Part shown: positions 9,013-17,389 of the stretch, in pieces | How positions within the stretch are numbered: the stretch's first letter is position 1 | Layout of the letters: every line of letters starts with the position of its first letter | From: Shewanella morhuae | GTDB taxonomy: Bacteria; Pseudomonadota; Gammaproteobacteria; Enterobacterales; Shewanellaceae | DNA: 64,000 nucleotides | NCBI RefSeq assembly: GCF_900156405.1 | Contig: NZ_FTNN01000003.1 | Location: 186,001-250,000 of the forward strand | Reading direction: 5' to 3' | Notes under the pieces: model-generated | Told to the model about the DNA's origin: nothing | The model's database searches: none | The model's input: only the letters and a program-made list of their open reading frames with translations | Made by a program: the position numbers and the translations under genes

Positions 9013-9695
9013 AGCACTACCTCCCCAGATTTCGCCAGAATACGGAATAACTTAGGTCGCGTTCCGAGGGCAACTTTGGCGCGTTGAGTGGGATTAGCGC
9101 GCAGCACTTGTACTATCTCAGAAGTCGAATCTTTTAAATTACCAAACACCAATGCCTTGGTTGGGCAAGCGGCCACACAAGCAGGTTGCTTACCCTGGGC
9201 TAAGTTAGTTTCTCGGCAGAAATCACACTTATCCGCTGCGTGGGTGACAGGATTAATAAAGCGAACTTGATAAGGGCAAGCTGCAATACAATATTGGCAA
9301 CCCACACATTTCCATGCATTAACCGAAACGATACCGGTTTCTTTATCAATAAACGCGGCGCCTGTTGGGCACACGTTGACGCAAGGTGCATCTTCACAAT
9401 GCTGGCAAGACTTGCGGCTAAAGTGATAAAACTGGTTAGGGTATTCACCAAAGGGACCTGTCTGCAGAATTTGAATTCTAGACACACCTTCGGGAACATC
9501 ATTCACCTCACGGCATGCCACTTCACATGCACGGCATCCAATACACTTAGATTCATCGTGAACCATCGCATACTTAATATCGGATCCGGCTTTAGCGCTT
9601 TCAGAGGCATTCACTGTGGTAAGAAGTGATGCGCCTGTTGCACCCGCTAATAACGCACAGGTGCCCTTTAGAAACCTTCTTTTTGAATTTTCCAT
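9009..9695 (-). CDS. nrfC: NrfC-like periplasmic four-cluster ferredoxin
   Basis: This 228-residue iron-sulfur protein carries a twin-arginine signal (SKRRFLKGTCALLAG). That signal fixes the start at MENSKRRF, preceded by AGGAG. A longer reading of 15 codons overlaps the upstream gene and would bury the signal. Four Cys motifs follow, CIGCRACEVAC, CQHCEDAPCVNVCP, CVGCQYCIAACP and the spread set CDFC...CVAACP, enough for four [4Fe-4S] clusters as in NrfC, DmsB and PsrB. It would carry electrons between the NrfD-like membrane subunit and the NrfB-like cytochrome. It lies four bases after nrfB and overlaps nrfD. Confidence 0.88.
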   Translation of the reverse strand: MENSKRRFLKGTCALLAGATGASLLTTVNASESAKAGSDIKYAMVHDESKCIGCRACEVACREVNDVPEGVSRIQILQTGPFGEYPNQFYHFSRKSCQHCEDAPCVNVCPTGAAFIDKETGIVSVNAWKCVGCQYCIAACPYQVRFINPVTHAADKCDFCRETNLAQGKQPACVAACPTKALVFGNLKDSTSEIVQVLRANPTQRAKVALGTRPKLFRILAKSGEVVL

Positions 9696-9699
9696 GACT

Positions 9700-10167
9700 T
9701 TACTCCTGCTTGCCGGCGTGGCAACTGCTACACAACTCACTACGAACCTTTGGCGTCATTTCAACCATGGGATCGGTTGCGCTATGTAATTTATGGCAGG
9801 CAGCACAAGGCACTTTTTTAGCGTGTACGTTATGTGTCCACTCTGCTGCGCTCAGTTTTTTCGGTGTATGACATTTGCGACAAACGGCAAGCTGTTTATC
9901 AAGATCAGATCCTTCTTGCAGACCAAACACAACTAAGTCATTTGGCTTTTTGGGGTGATCCCCTTTCTCGCCATGACAACTTGAGCAGGACATTTTCATC
10001 GTATCTTGGCCATGATGGCCTAACATTGAACCGTTACGCTTGTGACACTTCATACAGGCTGTATCACTGTTAATTTGAAGCGGAGATTCGGCGCTCATCG
10101 CACTAAAGCTTAAAAGCAATGCAATTGCACCCAAGCGAATCGACCACAGCCATTTTATTTTGGACAT
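9700..10167 (-). CDS. nrfB: NrfB-like pentaheme c-type cytochrome
   Basis: This 155-residue secreted cytochrome has a signal peptide (cleavage near residue 26, after MSA). It carries five CXXCH heme sites: CMKCH, CSSCH, CRKCH, CAACH and CSSCH. Five hemes in a protein of this size match NrfB, the small electron carrier that feeds the nitrite reductase NrfA in enterobacteria. The gene is first in the nrfB-nrfC-nrfD order and is preceded by a strong AAGGAG site. What it donates to here is unknown, since the reductase is not adjacent; in Shewanella NrfA is usually served by CymA. Confidence 0.85.
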   Translation of the reverse strand: MSKIKWLWSIRLGAIALLLSFSAMSAESPLQINSDTACMKCHKRNGSMLGHHGQDTMKMSCSSCHGEKGDHPKKPNDLVVFGLQEGSDLDKQLAVCRKCHTPKKLSAAEWTHNVHAKKVPCAACHKLHSATDPMVEMTPKVRSELCSSCHAGKQE

Positions 10168-10213
10168 TAAGGAGTCCTCACATTTATTTGGGGAAGGGCG
10201 AAGATGAGTGTCA

Positions 10214-10235
10214 GGGTTCGGAAATATCCGAACCC
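10214..10235 (-). promoter_or_regulatory. Perfect 9-base-arm hairpin before nrfB
   Basis: GGGTTCGGA (10214-10222) and TCCGAACCC (10227-10235) flank the loop AATA. The hairpin lies 12 bases beyond the stop of the small membrane gene and about 47 bases before nrfB, in the minus-strand direction. There is no T tract, so it is more likely an mRNA-stability or processing structure than a terminator. Confidence 0.45.
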
Positions 10236-10246
10236 GACGGTCGTAA

Positions 10247-10723
10247 TCAGACAGCTAGCGCTTGCTTAAGGCTTTGTGCATCCCACGATTTCTGTTGATT
10301 CATCTCAATAAAGTTAATATTGAACTTACTAAATAGTTTTTTCATTAGTGAGTTATTTTCTTTACTAGAATCACTAATTACCATTTTGACTTCGGATGAG
10401 TCCTGATCAATTAATACATAATCGAGACGATAATCATGATTTAAACTAGCATCATGCTGATCCATCTCAAATACTGTATCTAATGGCACATTACAAAAAA
10501 TATCATACTTGCCTTCTACTACTGTTTTTAATGATTTAAAAAAACTAAAGCTTTTCTTATCAAACAGCATGGGTTTTAGTTTTATTTCGTGATGTTCAGC
10601 CTCATCCGAACCTGATTTAAAAAACTTAATACAGGTCATGACGAACATGACAAAAACGAATGGAACTGCGACAAACAGCACAAAGTACATAAACGCATAA
10701 CTGAGAATAACTGAAGTATTCAT
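10247..10723 (-). CDS. Small membrane-anchored protein of unknown function
   Basis: I do not recognise this 158-residue protein. One N-terminal membrane helix (residues about 5-32, strongly hydrophobic, Phe/Val/Met-rich) is followed by a soluble alpha/beta-looking domain of about 120 residues with no known motif. GGAGG lies just before the ATG, so translation is likely strong. It sits 79 bases upstream of nrfB on the same strand and may be the first gene of that operon, which would make it an accessory factor of the cytochrome module. Its base composition is AT-richer than that of the nrf genes. Confidence 0.65.
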   Translation of the reverse strand: MNTSVILSYAFMYFVLFVAVPFVFVMFVMTCIKFFKSGSDEAEHHEIKLKPMLFDKKSFSFFKSLKTVVEGKYDIFCNVPLDTVFEMDQHDASLNHDYRLDYVLIDQDSSEVKMVISDSSKENNSLMKKLFSKFNINFIEMNQQKSWDAQSLKQALAV

Positions 10724-10805
10724 AACGCCTCCAATAACCTATTTATTTTTTGTTATCACCTTTTTTAAAACAACTTTAGTATTAACGTGAAGCAAACTTA
10801 TTTAC

Positions 10806-10819
10806 TTGACAAGGATCAC
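10806..10819. promoter_or_regulatory. Candidate FNR/EtrA-type site
   Basis: TTGAC-AAGG-ATCAC resembles the FNR consensus TTGAT-N4-ATCAA with two mismatches. It lies about 85 bases upstream of the small membrane gene that may lead the nrf-like operon, a typical activating position. Confidence 0.35.
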
Positions 10820-10913
10820 GCTTGACAATAACAACCTAATAATAAACAACAAATTAAGAATCAACCCTCATTGTCACTTAGTGCAAATCTCGATAGCGGA
10901 ATATGAAAGCTAC

Positions 10914-10940
10914 ATTTTCAATATTTGAAATATTGAAAAT
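10914..10940. promoter_or_regulatory. Perfect 13-base-arm palindrome, probable operator
   Basis: ATTTTCAATATTT and AAATATTGAAAAT are exact reverse complements around a single central G at 10927. The palindrome lies almost exactly midway between the two divergent genes, about 190 bases from each start. A LysR-type or other dimeric regulator is the natural reader, probably the adjacent LysR protein. Confidence 0.6.
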
Positions 10941-10948
10941 CGGAATTA

Positions 10949-10985
10949 ACATATTAAAAATAATATTTTATATTTTTTAATATGT
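10949..10985. promoter_or_regulatory. Second perfect palindrome, 12-base arms
   Basis: ACATATTAAAAA (10949-10960) and TTTTTAATATGT (10974-10985) are exact reverse complements with 13 bases between them. It follows the first palindrome by eight bases. It could be a second operator half or a hairpin in the lysR leader. Confidence 0.5.
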
Positions 10986-11127
10986 GAAAAATATAAATAT
11001 AAGAAAACCTTTATTAATTACGGAGCTATAGTTTTGAAGTTGAGATACATTTCACATTAATATTATTCAGCCGAGCCATAATCAATCAATGTTTAAAGCA
11101 TTTACTCCATTTTAAGGGATATAAAAA

Positions 11128-12096
11128 ATGCATATTAGTAATCTTGATGGGCTCGATATTCTAAGTTTGAAAATACTTGTTTCATTATATGAAAACAAGT
11201 CTGCAACTTATGTGTCTAAAGCTCTCGATATTCCTGCGCCTAAGATTAGCCGTAGCCTTAAAAATATGCGTGAAATCTTTGGTGATGAACTTTTTATTCG
11301 TCGTAAATATGGACTTTTCCCTAATGAGTTTGTTTCTCATTTATATCCAATAGCAAAAGAAGCAATTGAATGTACCGATAAGTTTTATAAAGCCAGAGCA
11401 GCTAATACTAATTTAGTCAAAACCCACGTGGAAATTTCTGCGCCAGGTTTAATTGCCTACGCTTTCCCAAAACCGCTTATGCAGGCCATTAAAGAAGAAA
11501 AAAAACTCATGCATATTAATATCACTCCGTGGTCAATGCATACCACTCAAGATATTATTAACGGCGAGACTATGTTAGGTATTTGCTGTAATAAAGGTGC
11601 AGCAGACGTGGCCGCATTCGGTGATAAGCTTTTAACAACGGCACTGCAAAATATGGATAAAGTTTATCTTATTGCTAGCAGCAACCATCCTATCTTTAAG
11701 CGGGATATCACCTTAGAAACGATTGCAGAATATCCCTATGTAAATACCGATTTAGGTAATTCGCATAGCAAACTCAGCCCTTATCAAGATTTTTGCCTCA
11801 AAAATAGCATCACACTCAATACTGAAATTAACATTACCAGTATTTCAAGTTTGTTTGAATATCTCGGAGAAAGTCAGGCGCTATCATTATTGCCCTATCG
11901 CGTCGTCTATGAAATGGCGAGTGATACCCCCGAATTACATACATGTCAGTTATCACAACTTGAGGCCGAACGTTTATATGCCGAAACTGAAGTACCGGCA
12001 ATATTCTTAGTGCAAAAAAATCAACCGAATAACATAAATGACGATTTAATTTGGTTAAATGGGCAAATTAAAAAAATTGTTGATCATATTGTTTAG
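11128..12096 (+). CDS. LysR-family transcriptional regulator
   Basis: This is a 322-residue regulator. The N-terminal winged helix-turn-helix (residues about 8-65, LKILVSLYENKSATYVSKAL, followed by APKISRSLKNMREIFGDELF) is typical of LysR proteins. A two-lobed periplasmic-binding-protein-like effector domain fills residues about 95-310. AGGGAT precedes the start by about eight bases. It is divergent from the small membrane gene and nrf-like operon across a palindrome-rich gap, which makes those genes its likely targets. The effector is unknown. Codon use is AT-rich compared with the men genes that follow. Confidence 0.87.
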   Translation: MHISNLDGLDILSLKILVSLYENKSATYVSKALDIPAPKISRSLKNMREIFGDELFIRRKYGLFPNEFVSHLYPIAKEAIECTDKFYKARAANTNLVKTHVEISAPGLIAYAFPKPLMQAIKEEKKLMHINITPWSMHTTQDIINGETMLGICCNKGAADVAAFGDKLLTTALQNMDKVYLIASSNHPIFKRDITLETIAEYPYVNTDLGNSHSKLSPYQDFCLKNSITLNTEINITSISSLFEYLGESQALSLLPYRVVYEMASDTPELHTCQLSQLEAERLYAETEVPAIFLVQKNQPNNINDDLIWLNGQIKKIVDHIV

Positions 12097-12254
12097 CAAA
12101 AAAGAGTAAAAAATACGATATAGAGATGATACAGCCTTAGCTTAAGCACCAGCTCATGCTCTAGATAACCCTTGGCGAAATTGTTAAGCCAACCATACAT
12201 CTTACGCCGCAAACACGTTACACTAAGCCTATCTTTATCCTAATAGATTCAGCT

Positions 12255-13976
12255 ATGCGGACCGAAAATACAGCCACACTTAATCTTATTTGGGGCGCCC
12301 TTATTCTTGAGGAATTAGCACGTCTTGGCGTACAACATGTGTGTATGGCACCAGGCTCACGCTCGACGCCATTAACCCTCGCCGCCGCCCAGCAAACTAA
12401 GCTCCAGCGTCATTTACATTTCGACGAACGTGGACTCGGCTTTATGGCTTTAGGGCTAGCAAAAGCCAGCCGCGCACCAGTCGCGATTATTACCACATCG
12501 GGTACCGCCGTCGCCAACTTGTACCCCGCAATCGTTGAAGCCTGGCTAACCCATGTGCCTTTAATTGTTTTAAGTGGTGATCGTCCGCCTGAATTACTTG
12601 GCTGCGGTGCCAATCAAGCCATAGTTCAACCCGGTATTTTTGCCAATTATGCTATGCAAGTGAATTTACCTACACCGGATACACACATTGCACCGCAAGC
12701 TTTGCTCACTACCATAGATGAGGCAATAGCGAATCAAACTCGTCCAGTACACGTTAACTGTATGTACCGTGAGCCTTTATATCCGAGTGAACTCGGGAGC
12801 ACTATCCTCGATGCAGAATCGCCCTATTTAAAACCGCTGCACAATTGGCTGCAACTCACGCAACCTTATACTCAATATGGCAAGAGTTCTCAGCAGAGCA
12901 GTCCAAGTGACGATGCCATCATGCGGTTCGTCCACGGTAAAGGTGTCATTGTTGTTGGTACGCTTACGCCAGAGCAAGATCCACAGCTGCTCATTACCTT
13001 GTCGCAAAAAATTGGCTGGCCGCTTCTCACCGATGCACAGTCACAACTGCGCCAGCATCCTGCTGTCATAGGTAATATCGACCAACTGTTGCAACACCCA
13101 AGGGCGCGCAATTTATTACAAGAGGCCGATCGCGTACTGGTATTTGGCGGTCGTTTATTATCAAAACGCTTGATTGGATATTTAGCCGAACAAAATTGGC
13201 ATAGTTACTGGCAAATTTTACCCGAGCAAAACCGGCTCGACCCGAGCCACAATACTAAACACCTTTGGCATGCTAATGCAGGACAGTTTGCCGCATTGAA
13301 CTGGTATCGTTCATCCTCTGCAAACTGGGCAAATACTTTAATTACCTATAACGATGAATTGCATAACTTATTTGTGCGCAATATCGATCATGGTGAATTT
13401 GGTGAAGCACAAGTAGTCCGTGCGATTGCCAATACACGCCCATTAGAACAACAGCTTTTTATTGGTAACAGCCTACCTGTACGTTTGTACGACATGTATG
13501 CCCCCGTAAGTTGCTGTACAGCGACCACCTTCACCAATCGTGGCGCATCAGGGATTGATGGTTTACTTGCTACAGCATGTGGCATTGCGGCTCACGCAAG
13601 CAAACCCACGAGTTTGATCATTGGTGATTTATCGCAATTGCACGATCTCAACTCGCTGGCAATCGCAAAAAGTTTAACCAGCCCGTTAGTCATCGTCATT
13701 CTCAATAACGATGGCGGTAATATTTTCAACTTACTGCCCGTGCCTAATGAGCAAATTCGTAGTGATTATTATCGACTCAGCCACGGCTTAGAATTTGGTT
13801 ATGCCGCAGCCATGTTTAATTTGCCCTATAATCAAGTGGATAATTTAGCCGACTTTCAAGATAGCTACAATGAGGCGCTAGATTTTCAGGGGGCTTCGAT
13901 CATTGAGGTCAACGTGAGCCAAAACCAAGCTAGCGATCAAATCGCTGCGCTCAACCTATGGGTGAAACAAAGCTAA
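12255..13976 (+). CDS. menD: MenD, SEPHCHC synthase
   Basis: This is the thiamine-diphosphate enzyme that joins 2-oxoglutarate to isochorismate, the first committed step of menaquinone synthesis. It has 573 residues, near the family length (E. coli 556). Three ThDP-enzyme domains are recognisable: the N-terminal domain with [15 protein letters not shown] and [17 protein letters not shown], a middle domain, and the C-terminal domain with the ThDP/Mg motif [12 protein letters not shown]...NNDGGNIF. It begins the menD-menH-menC-menE run and overlaps menH by one base. menF and menB are not in this run. Confidence 0.95.
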   Translation: MRTENTATLNLIWGALILEELARLGVQHVCMAPGSRSTPLTLAAAQQTKLQRHLHFDERGLGFMALGLAKASRAPVAIITTSGTAVANLYPAIVEAWLTHVPLIVLSGDRPPELLGCGANQAIVQPGIFANYAMQVNLPTPDTHIAPQALLTTIDEAIANQTRPVHVNCMYREPLYPSELGSTILDAESPYLKPLHNWLQLTQPYTQYGKSSQQSSPSDDAIMRFVHGKGVIVVGTLTPEQDPQLLITLSQKIGWPLLTDAQSQLRQHPAVIGNIDQLLQHPRARNLLQEADRVLVFGGRLLSKRLIGYLAEQNWHSYWQILPEQNRLDPSHNTKHLWHANAGQFAALNWYRSSSANWANTLITYNDELHNLFVRNIDHGEFGEAQVVRAIANTRPLEQQLFIGNSLPVRLYDMYAPVSCCTATTFTNRGASGIDGLLATACGIAAHASKPTSLIIGDLSQLHDLNSLAIAKSLTSPLVIVILNNDGGNIFNLLPVPNEQIRSDYYRLSHGLEFGYAAAMFNLPYNQVDNLADFQDSYNEALDFQGASIIEVNVSQNQASDQIAALNLWVKQS

Positions 13977-14770
13977 TGCCAATTATGGCCCGTTACGGTG
14001 ACGCTTCATTACCCATTTTAGTGCTACTACATGGCTTTTTAGGCACTAAGGTCGACTGGTTGTCGTTAATGCCTACGTTGAGTCAGCACTTTCATTGTAT
14101 TTGTCTGGATCTGCCGGGCCATGGGGATAATCAAGCTGAGGGGGCGACTGAGGCTAAGTTTGATTTTAACTTTTGCACGCAAGACATAATGACGCGACTT
14201 GATAGCCTTAAACTTAATACTGAGATGTTCCATCTCTACGGTTATTCATTAGGGGGGCGCATCGCCCTGCATCTTGCTAGGGCCTATCCGCAGCGATTAT
14301 TGAGTCTTAACCTCGAGTCCTGCCATCCAGGGCTTAAAGATCAGCAGGAAAAACACACCAGAAGCCAAAGTGATGCCCAGTGGGCCGAACGTTTGCTCAA
14401 TCTTAATAGTAAAGATTTTTTAAGCTTGTGGTATCAGCAGCCCGTATTTGCCGATATGACCGCCGCCAAAATAAAAAGCTTAATCGAGTATCGAACTCAT
14501 ATATTGAACATGCATCCTAAGCAAATACTTAAACAAGTATTCTTAGCCACCTCATTGGCGCGCCAAGTTTCATTATGGGATGTACCTTCACAGCTTGCCT
14601 GTGAATGCCATTTCTTTGCCGGCAGTCAAGATGCTAAGTTTCACGCCCTCGCTCAAGAGTGGCAATTACATGTGCCCATTCTCGTCCACCGCATCAATGG
14701 TGCTGGACACAACATACACCAAGCGGCTCCAGAGGTATTAGTCTCAACGCTAGTTAAGCTGCTAGGTTAA
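13976..14770 (+). CDS. menH: MenH, SHCHC synthase
   Basis: This alpha/beta-hydrolase-fold enzyme eliminates pyruvate from SEPHCHC to give SHCHC in menaquinone synthesis. The nucleophile motif is GYSLGGR (residues about 88-94) and the catalytic His lies in GAGHNIH near the C terminus; the N-terminal oxyanion loop is LLHGFLGTK. The start used here (MPIMARYG, 264 residues) forms a TAATG overlap with the menD stop. An in-frame ATG six codons earlier lies inside menD, and a further ATG three codons downstream is possible. E. coli MenH is 252 residues. Confidence 0.92.
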   Translation: MPIMARYGDASLPILVLLHGFLGTKVDWLSLMPTLSQHFHCICLDLPGHGDNQAEGATEAKFDFNFCTQDIMTRLDSLKLNTEMFHLYGYSLGGRIALHLARAYPQRLLSLNLESCHPGLKDQQEKHTRSQSDAQWAERLLNLNSKDFLSLWYQQPVFADMTAAKIKSLIEYRTHILNMHPKQILKQVFLATSLARQVSLWDVPSQLACECHFFAGSQDAKFHALAQEWQLHVPILVHRINGAGHNIHQAAPEVLVSTLVKLLG

Positions 14771-14793
14771 TAGTATTAAAATGTAGGAAACAT

Positions 14794-15888
14794 ATGATCT
14801 TAAGCTCGCTTAACCTGTATCAATATCGACTACCGCTCGACGTGTTGCTGCCAGTAGGCAAGCAACGAATTGATCACCGAGCGGGATTAGTGCTGCAAGC
14901 CTGTATAAGTATTGAAGGCGAGTATCGACAAGTCGAAGTTGATATTGCGCCACTCTCAGGCGTTGATATCAATCAGCAAGCTTTAGTCGGATTTAGCCGC
15001 GAATCGCTGGCTCAAGTGCAACACTCTTTAGTTGAGTTATTACCGCAGCTCTGCGGTCAGCATATCGACAGATTGCTGGAATATGCTAACACGAGCGCTT
15101 ACCCTTCCTTAGCTTTCGGTCTAAGTCTATTACATGCCAAGCTGTCGGGTAAACTTGATGCTATTCGTCCACAAACTGCTACCGTCCCTTTGATTTATCA
15201 TCCTACGGATACAGGTACAGACTTACTCGATAACAAAATTGCAGCGCTTGGCGTGGACGTTCACTCAGTGAAAGTGAAAGTGGCTCAGGCCTCAATTGAA
15301 GATGAGCTTAAACTCATTTATGGCATTCTACGTACCCGCCCCGATCTCAAATTGCGTTTAGACGCAAATCAAGGTTTTACACTTGAGCAAGCGATCGAAT
15401 TTGCTGCGTGCCTCCCCCTAGATTCTATTGAATACATTGAAGAACCTTGCCAAAACCCAAAGGATAGTGTGGGATTTTATCAAGCGATTGGCATGCCATA
15501 TGCCCTCGATGAGTCGCTTAATGATCCCGCGTATCAATTTAAGATGCAAAAGGGTCTGACGGCACTGGTGATTAAACCTATGTTGCTCGGCACTGTCGAA
15601 AGGCTCGCTGATTTAATCGATACAGCGCAGAGCTATGGCGTGCGTTGTATTATTAGTTCATGCCTTGAAAGCAGCTTAGGTATTCACGATCTAGCTCATT
15701 TAGCTGCCATCTTCACTCCCGATGAAACCCCTGGGTTAGATACTCTAAGTGCCTTTAGCCAAGATTTATTAATATCATCGGGTAAAAAACACTGCCTGAC
15801 ACTGGCGCAACTTGAGCTTATTGTGCAACACACCCTTGATTTAACACTGCAAAGTGATTCTAGTATCGCTAAGGGTGAGGAAAGATAG
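14794..15888 (+). CDS. menC: MenC, o-succinylbenzoate synthase
   Basis: This enolase-superfamily enzyme dehydrates SHCHC to o-succinylbenzoate. It has 364 residues. The barrel shows the expected catalytic and metal residues: the KVK pair in SVKVKVAQ, Asp in RLDANQGF, Glu in EYIEEPCQ, Asp in YALDESLND and Lys in LVIKPMLL. The start follows GTAGGAAAC. It follows menH by 23 bases and is followed one base later by the likely menE start, so the four genes appear to be one transcript. In enterobacteria menB lies between menH and menC; here it is absent. Confidence 0.93.
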   Translation: MILSSLNLYQYRLPLDVLLPVGKQRIDHRAGLVLQACISIEGEYRQVEVDIAPLSGVDINQQALVGFSRESLAQVQHSLVELLPQLCGQHIDRLLEYANTSAYPSLAFGLSLLHAKLSGKLDAIRPQTATVPLIYHPTDTGTDLLDNKIAALGVDVHSVKVKVAQASIEDELKLIYGILRTRPDLKLRLDANQGFTLEQAIEFAACLPLDSIEYIEEPCQNPKDSVGFYQAIGMPYALDESLNDPAYQFKMQKGLTALVIKPMLLGTVERLADLIDTAQSYGVRCIISSCLESSLGIHDLAHLAAIFTPDETPGLDTLSAFSQDLLISSGKKHCLTLAQLELIVQHTLDLTLQSDSSIAKGEER

Positions 15889-15889
15889 C

Positions 15890-17302
15890 TTGCCAAATAC
15901 CTACCTATCGCCACCGCTAATATTGTCACCTGTACACCAAGCCGCGCTTATGTTTCCACAGCAAACGGCCATCAAGCAGGCAGGACAACACATTAGTTAC
16001 TCTGAATTAAGCCAGCGCGTTATCGCACTTAATCAGCAGCTAAGTGCTGCGGGTATCAGCCAAGGCCAATCCCTCGCTTGCGTTGCCAGTAATAATCTGG
16101 AGATGATTTGCCTCTACTGGGCCTGTATTGATATCGGGGCAATCTTTTTCCCTATCTCACCACGTTTCCCCCTAACGCAGATCCAAGGTTTAATCGATAG
16201 TCATCAGATATGCTATTTTTGGAGTCAGGAAAATACAGGGTTACAACACTGTCGTCTATTAGCGTTAGATTTTGAATGCGTTAGCACCAACTTACCTCAA
16301 CCTGTCGATGTGTTACGTCCTGCCAATGTGATTTTAACCTCTGGCTCCAGTGGTTTCCCCAAAGCAGCTGTTCATTGCCTAGCTAACCATATTGCAAACG
16401 CTGAGGGTGCTCGCAGCTTAATCGCGCTAGAACAAGAAGATGCTTGGTTACTCTCACTCCCCTTATTCCACATTGGTGGTCTGGCAATATTAAATCGCTG
16501 CGCCTTAGTCGGCGCTTGTGTTGTTATGCCAGATCATGCACTTAGTCTAAGCCAACAGATTGACCAAGATAAACTAAGCCATCTATCTCTGGTTCCTGCA
16601 CAGCTGAATAAACTATTAACCGACACCAGTAGCAAGCTTAAAAGCATCAAAGCCTTATTACTCGGTGGCGGCGCCGTCTCACTCGACTTACTCACGCAAC
16701 TTAAGCAGTGTAATATTGCCAGCTACACCAGTTACGGCATGACAGAAATGGGCTCACAAATCACCACGGGGCTCGCCTTAAGCGACGGCAGCAGTGGCAA
16801 ATTACTCCCGAAACGTGAGCTTAAAATCGAAGACGGTGTTATTTGGGTGCGCGGCGCTTGTCTATTTATGGGCTACCTCACTGCCGATGGAATACAAACG
16901 TGCGTTGATCAAGATGGCTGGTTTTATACCAAAGACAGGGGTGAATGGGATGAAAATGGCAATCTACGCATCCTCGGCCGCGTCGATAATATGTTTATCA
17001 GCGGTGGCGAAAATATCCAGCCAGAAGAAATTGAAGCCGCGCTTAAGCTGCACCCGCAAATAGACGATGCTATCGTTTTCGCTATCCCTGACGACAAATT
17101 TGGTCACCTTCCTGCCGCCATTATTCGCGGTAGTTTAGCCCGTCAGCCTGAGGCGATAACCAGCGAACTCGAGTTATTCCTCGCCGATAAAATCGCCCGT
17201 TTCAAACGTCCAAGACACTATTACCCATGGCCAGAAAGTAGTGAGCAGACAGGGCTGAAAGTGAACCGAAAATCACTGATTGCTAACCTTATTCAAGGCT
17301 AA
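15890..17302 (+). CDS. menE: MenE, o-succinylbenzoate-CoA ligase
   Basis: This ANL-family enzyme activates o-succinylbenzoate with ATP and joins it to CoA for the menaquinone pathway. Motifs are ILTSGSSGFPKAA (AMP/phosphate loop), SYGMTEMGS, and the hinge and C-terminal signature KDRGEWDENGNLRILGRVDN followed by ISGGENIQPEEIE. The start used here is a TTG one base after the menC stop, preceded by GTGAGGAAA at good spacing, giving 470 residues. An ATG at 15854 in the same frame would overlap menC by 35 bases and add a Lys/Arg-rich stretch. The gene ends 12 bases before the shared terminator. Confidence 0.92.
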   Translation: MPNTYLSPPLILSPVHQAALMFPQQTAIKQAGQHISYSELSQRVIALNQQLSAAGISQGQSLACVASNNLEMICLYWACIDIGAIFFPISPRFPLTQIQGLIDSHQICYFWSQENTGLQHCRLLALDFECVSTNLPQPVDVLRPANVILTSGSSGFPKAAVHCLANHIANAEGARSLIALEQEDAWLLSLPLFHIGGLAILNRCALVGACVVMPDHALSLSQQIDQDKLSHLSLVPAQLNKLLTDTSSKLKSIKALLLGGGAVSLDLLTQLKQCNIASYTSYGMTEMGSQITTGLALSDGSSGKLLPKRELKIEDGVIWVRGACLFMGYLTADGIQTCVDQDGWFYTKDRGEWDENGNLRILGRVDNMFISGGENIQPEEIEAALKLHPQIDDAIVFAIPDDKFGHLPAAIIRGSLARQPEAITSELELFLADKIARFKRPRHYYPWPESSEQTGLKVNRKSLIANLIQG

Positions 17303-17314
17303 TTTTTAACACGA

Positions 17315-17364
17315 ATTTCAGACATAAAAAAACCTGCCGTAGCAGGTTTTTTTATGTCTGAAAT
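17315..17364. terminator. Bidirectional terminator, 23-base perfect arms
   Basis: Bases 17315-17337 and 17342-17364 are exact reverse complements around the loop CGTA. The core is CCTGC/GCAGG with A and T tracts on both sides, so it can end menE (plus) and rpoH (minus). The pairing continues beyond the T tracts through ATGTCTGAAAT. Confidence 0.9.
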
Positions 17365-17389
17365 CACTTCGCTTAATGAGTGATGCGAC

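Larger units (their letters stand above)
10724..11127. other. 404-base AT-rich divergent regulatory region
   Basis: This gap separates the small membrane gene (minus) from a LysR regulator (plus). It is very AT-rich in its right half. It holds an FNR-like site at 10806-10819 and two perfect palindromes, 10914-10940 and 10949-10985. No open frame of note is visible. Confidence 0.7.
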
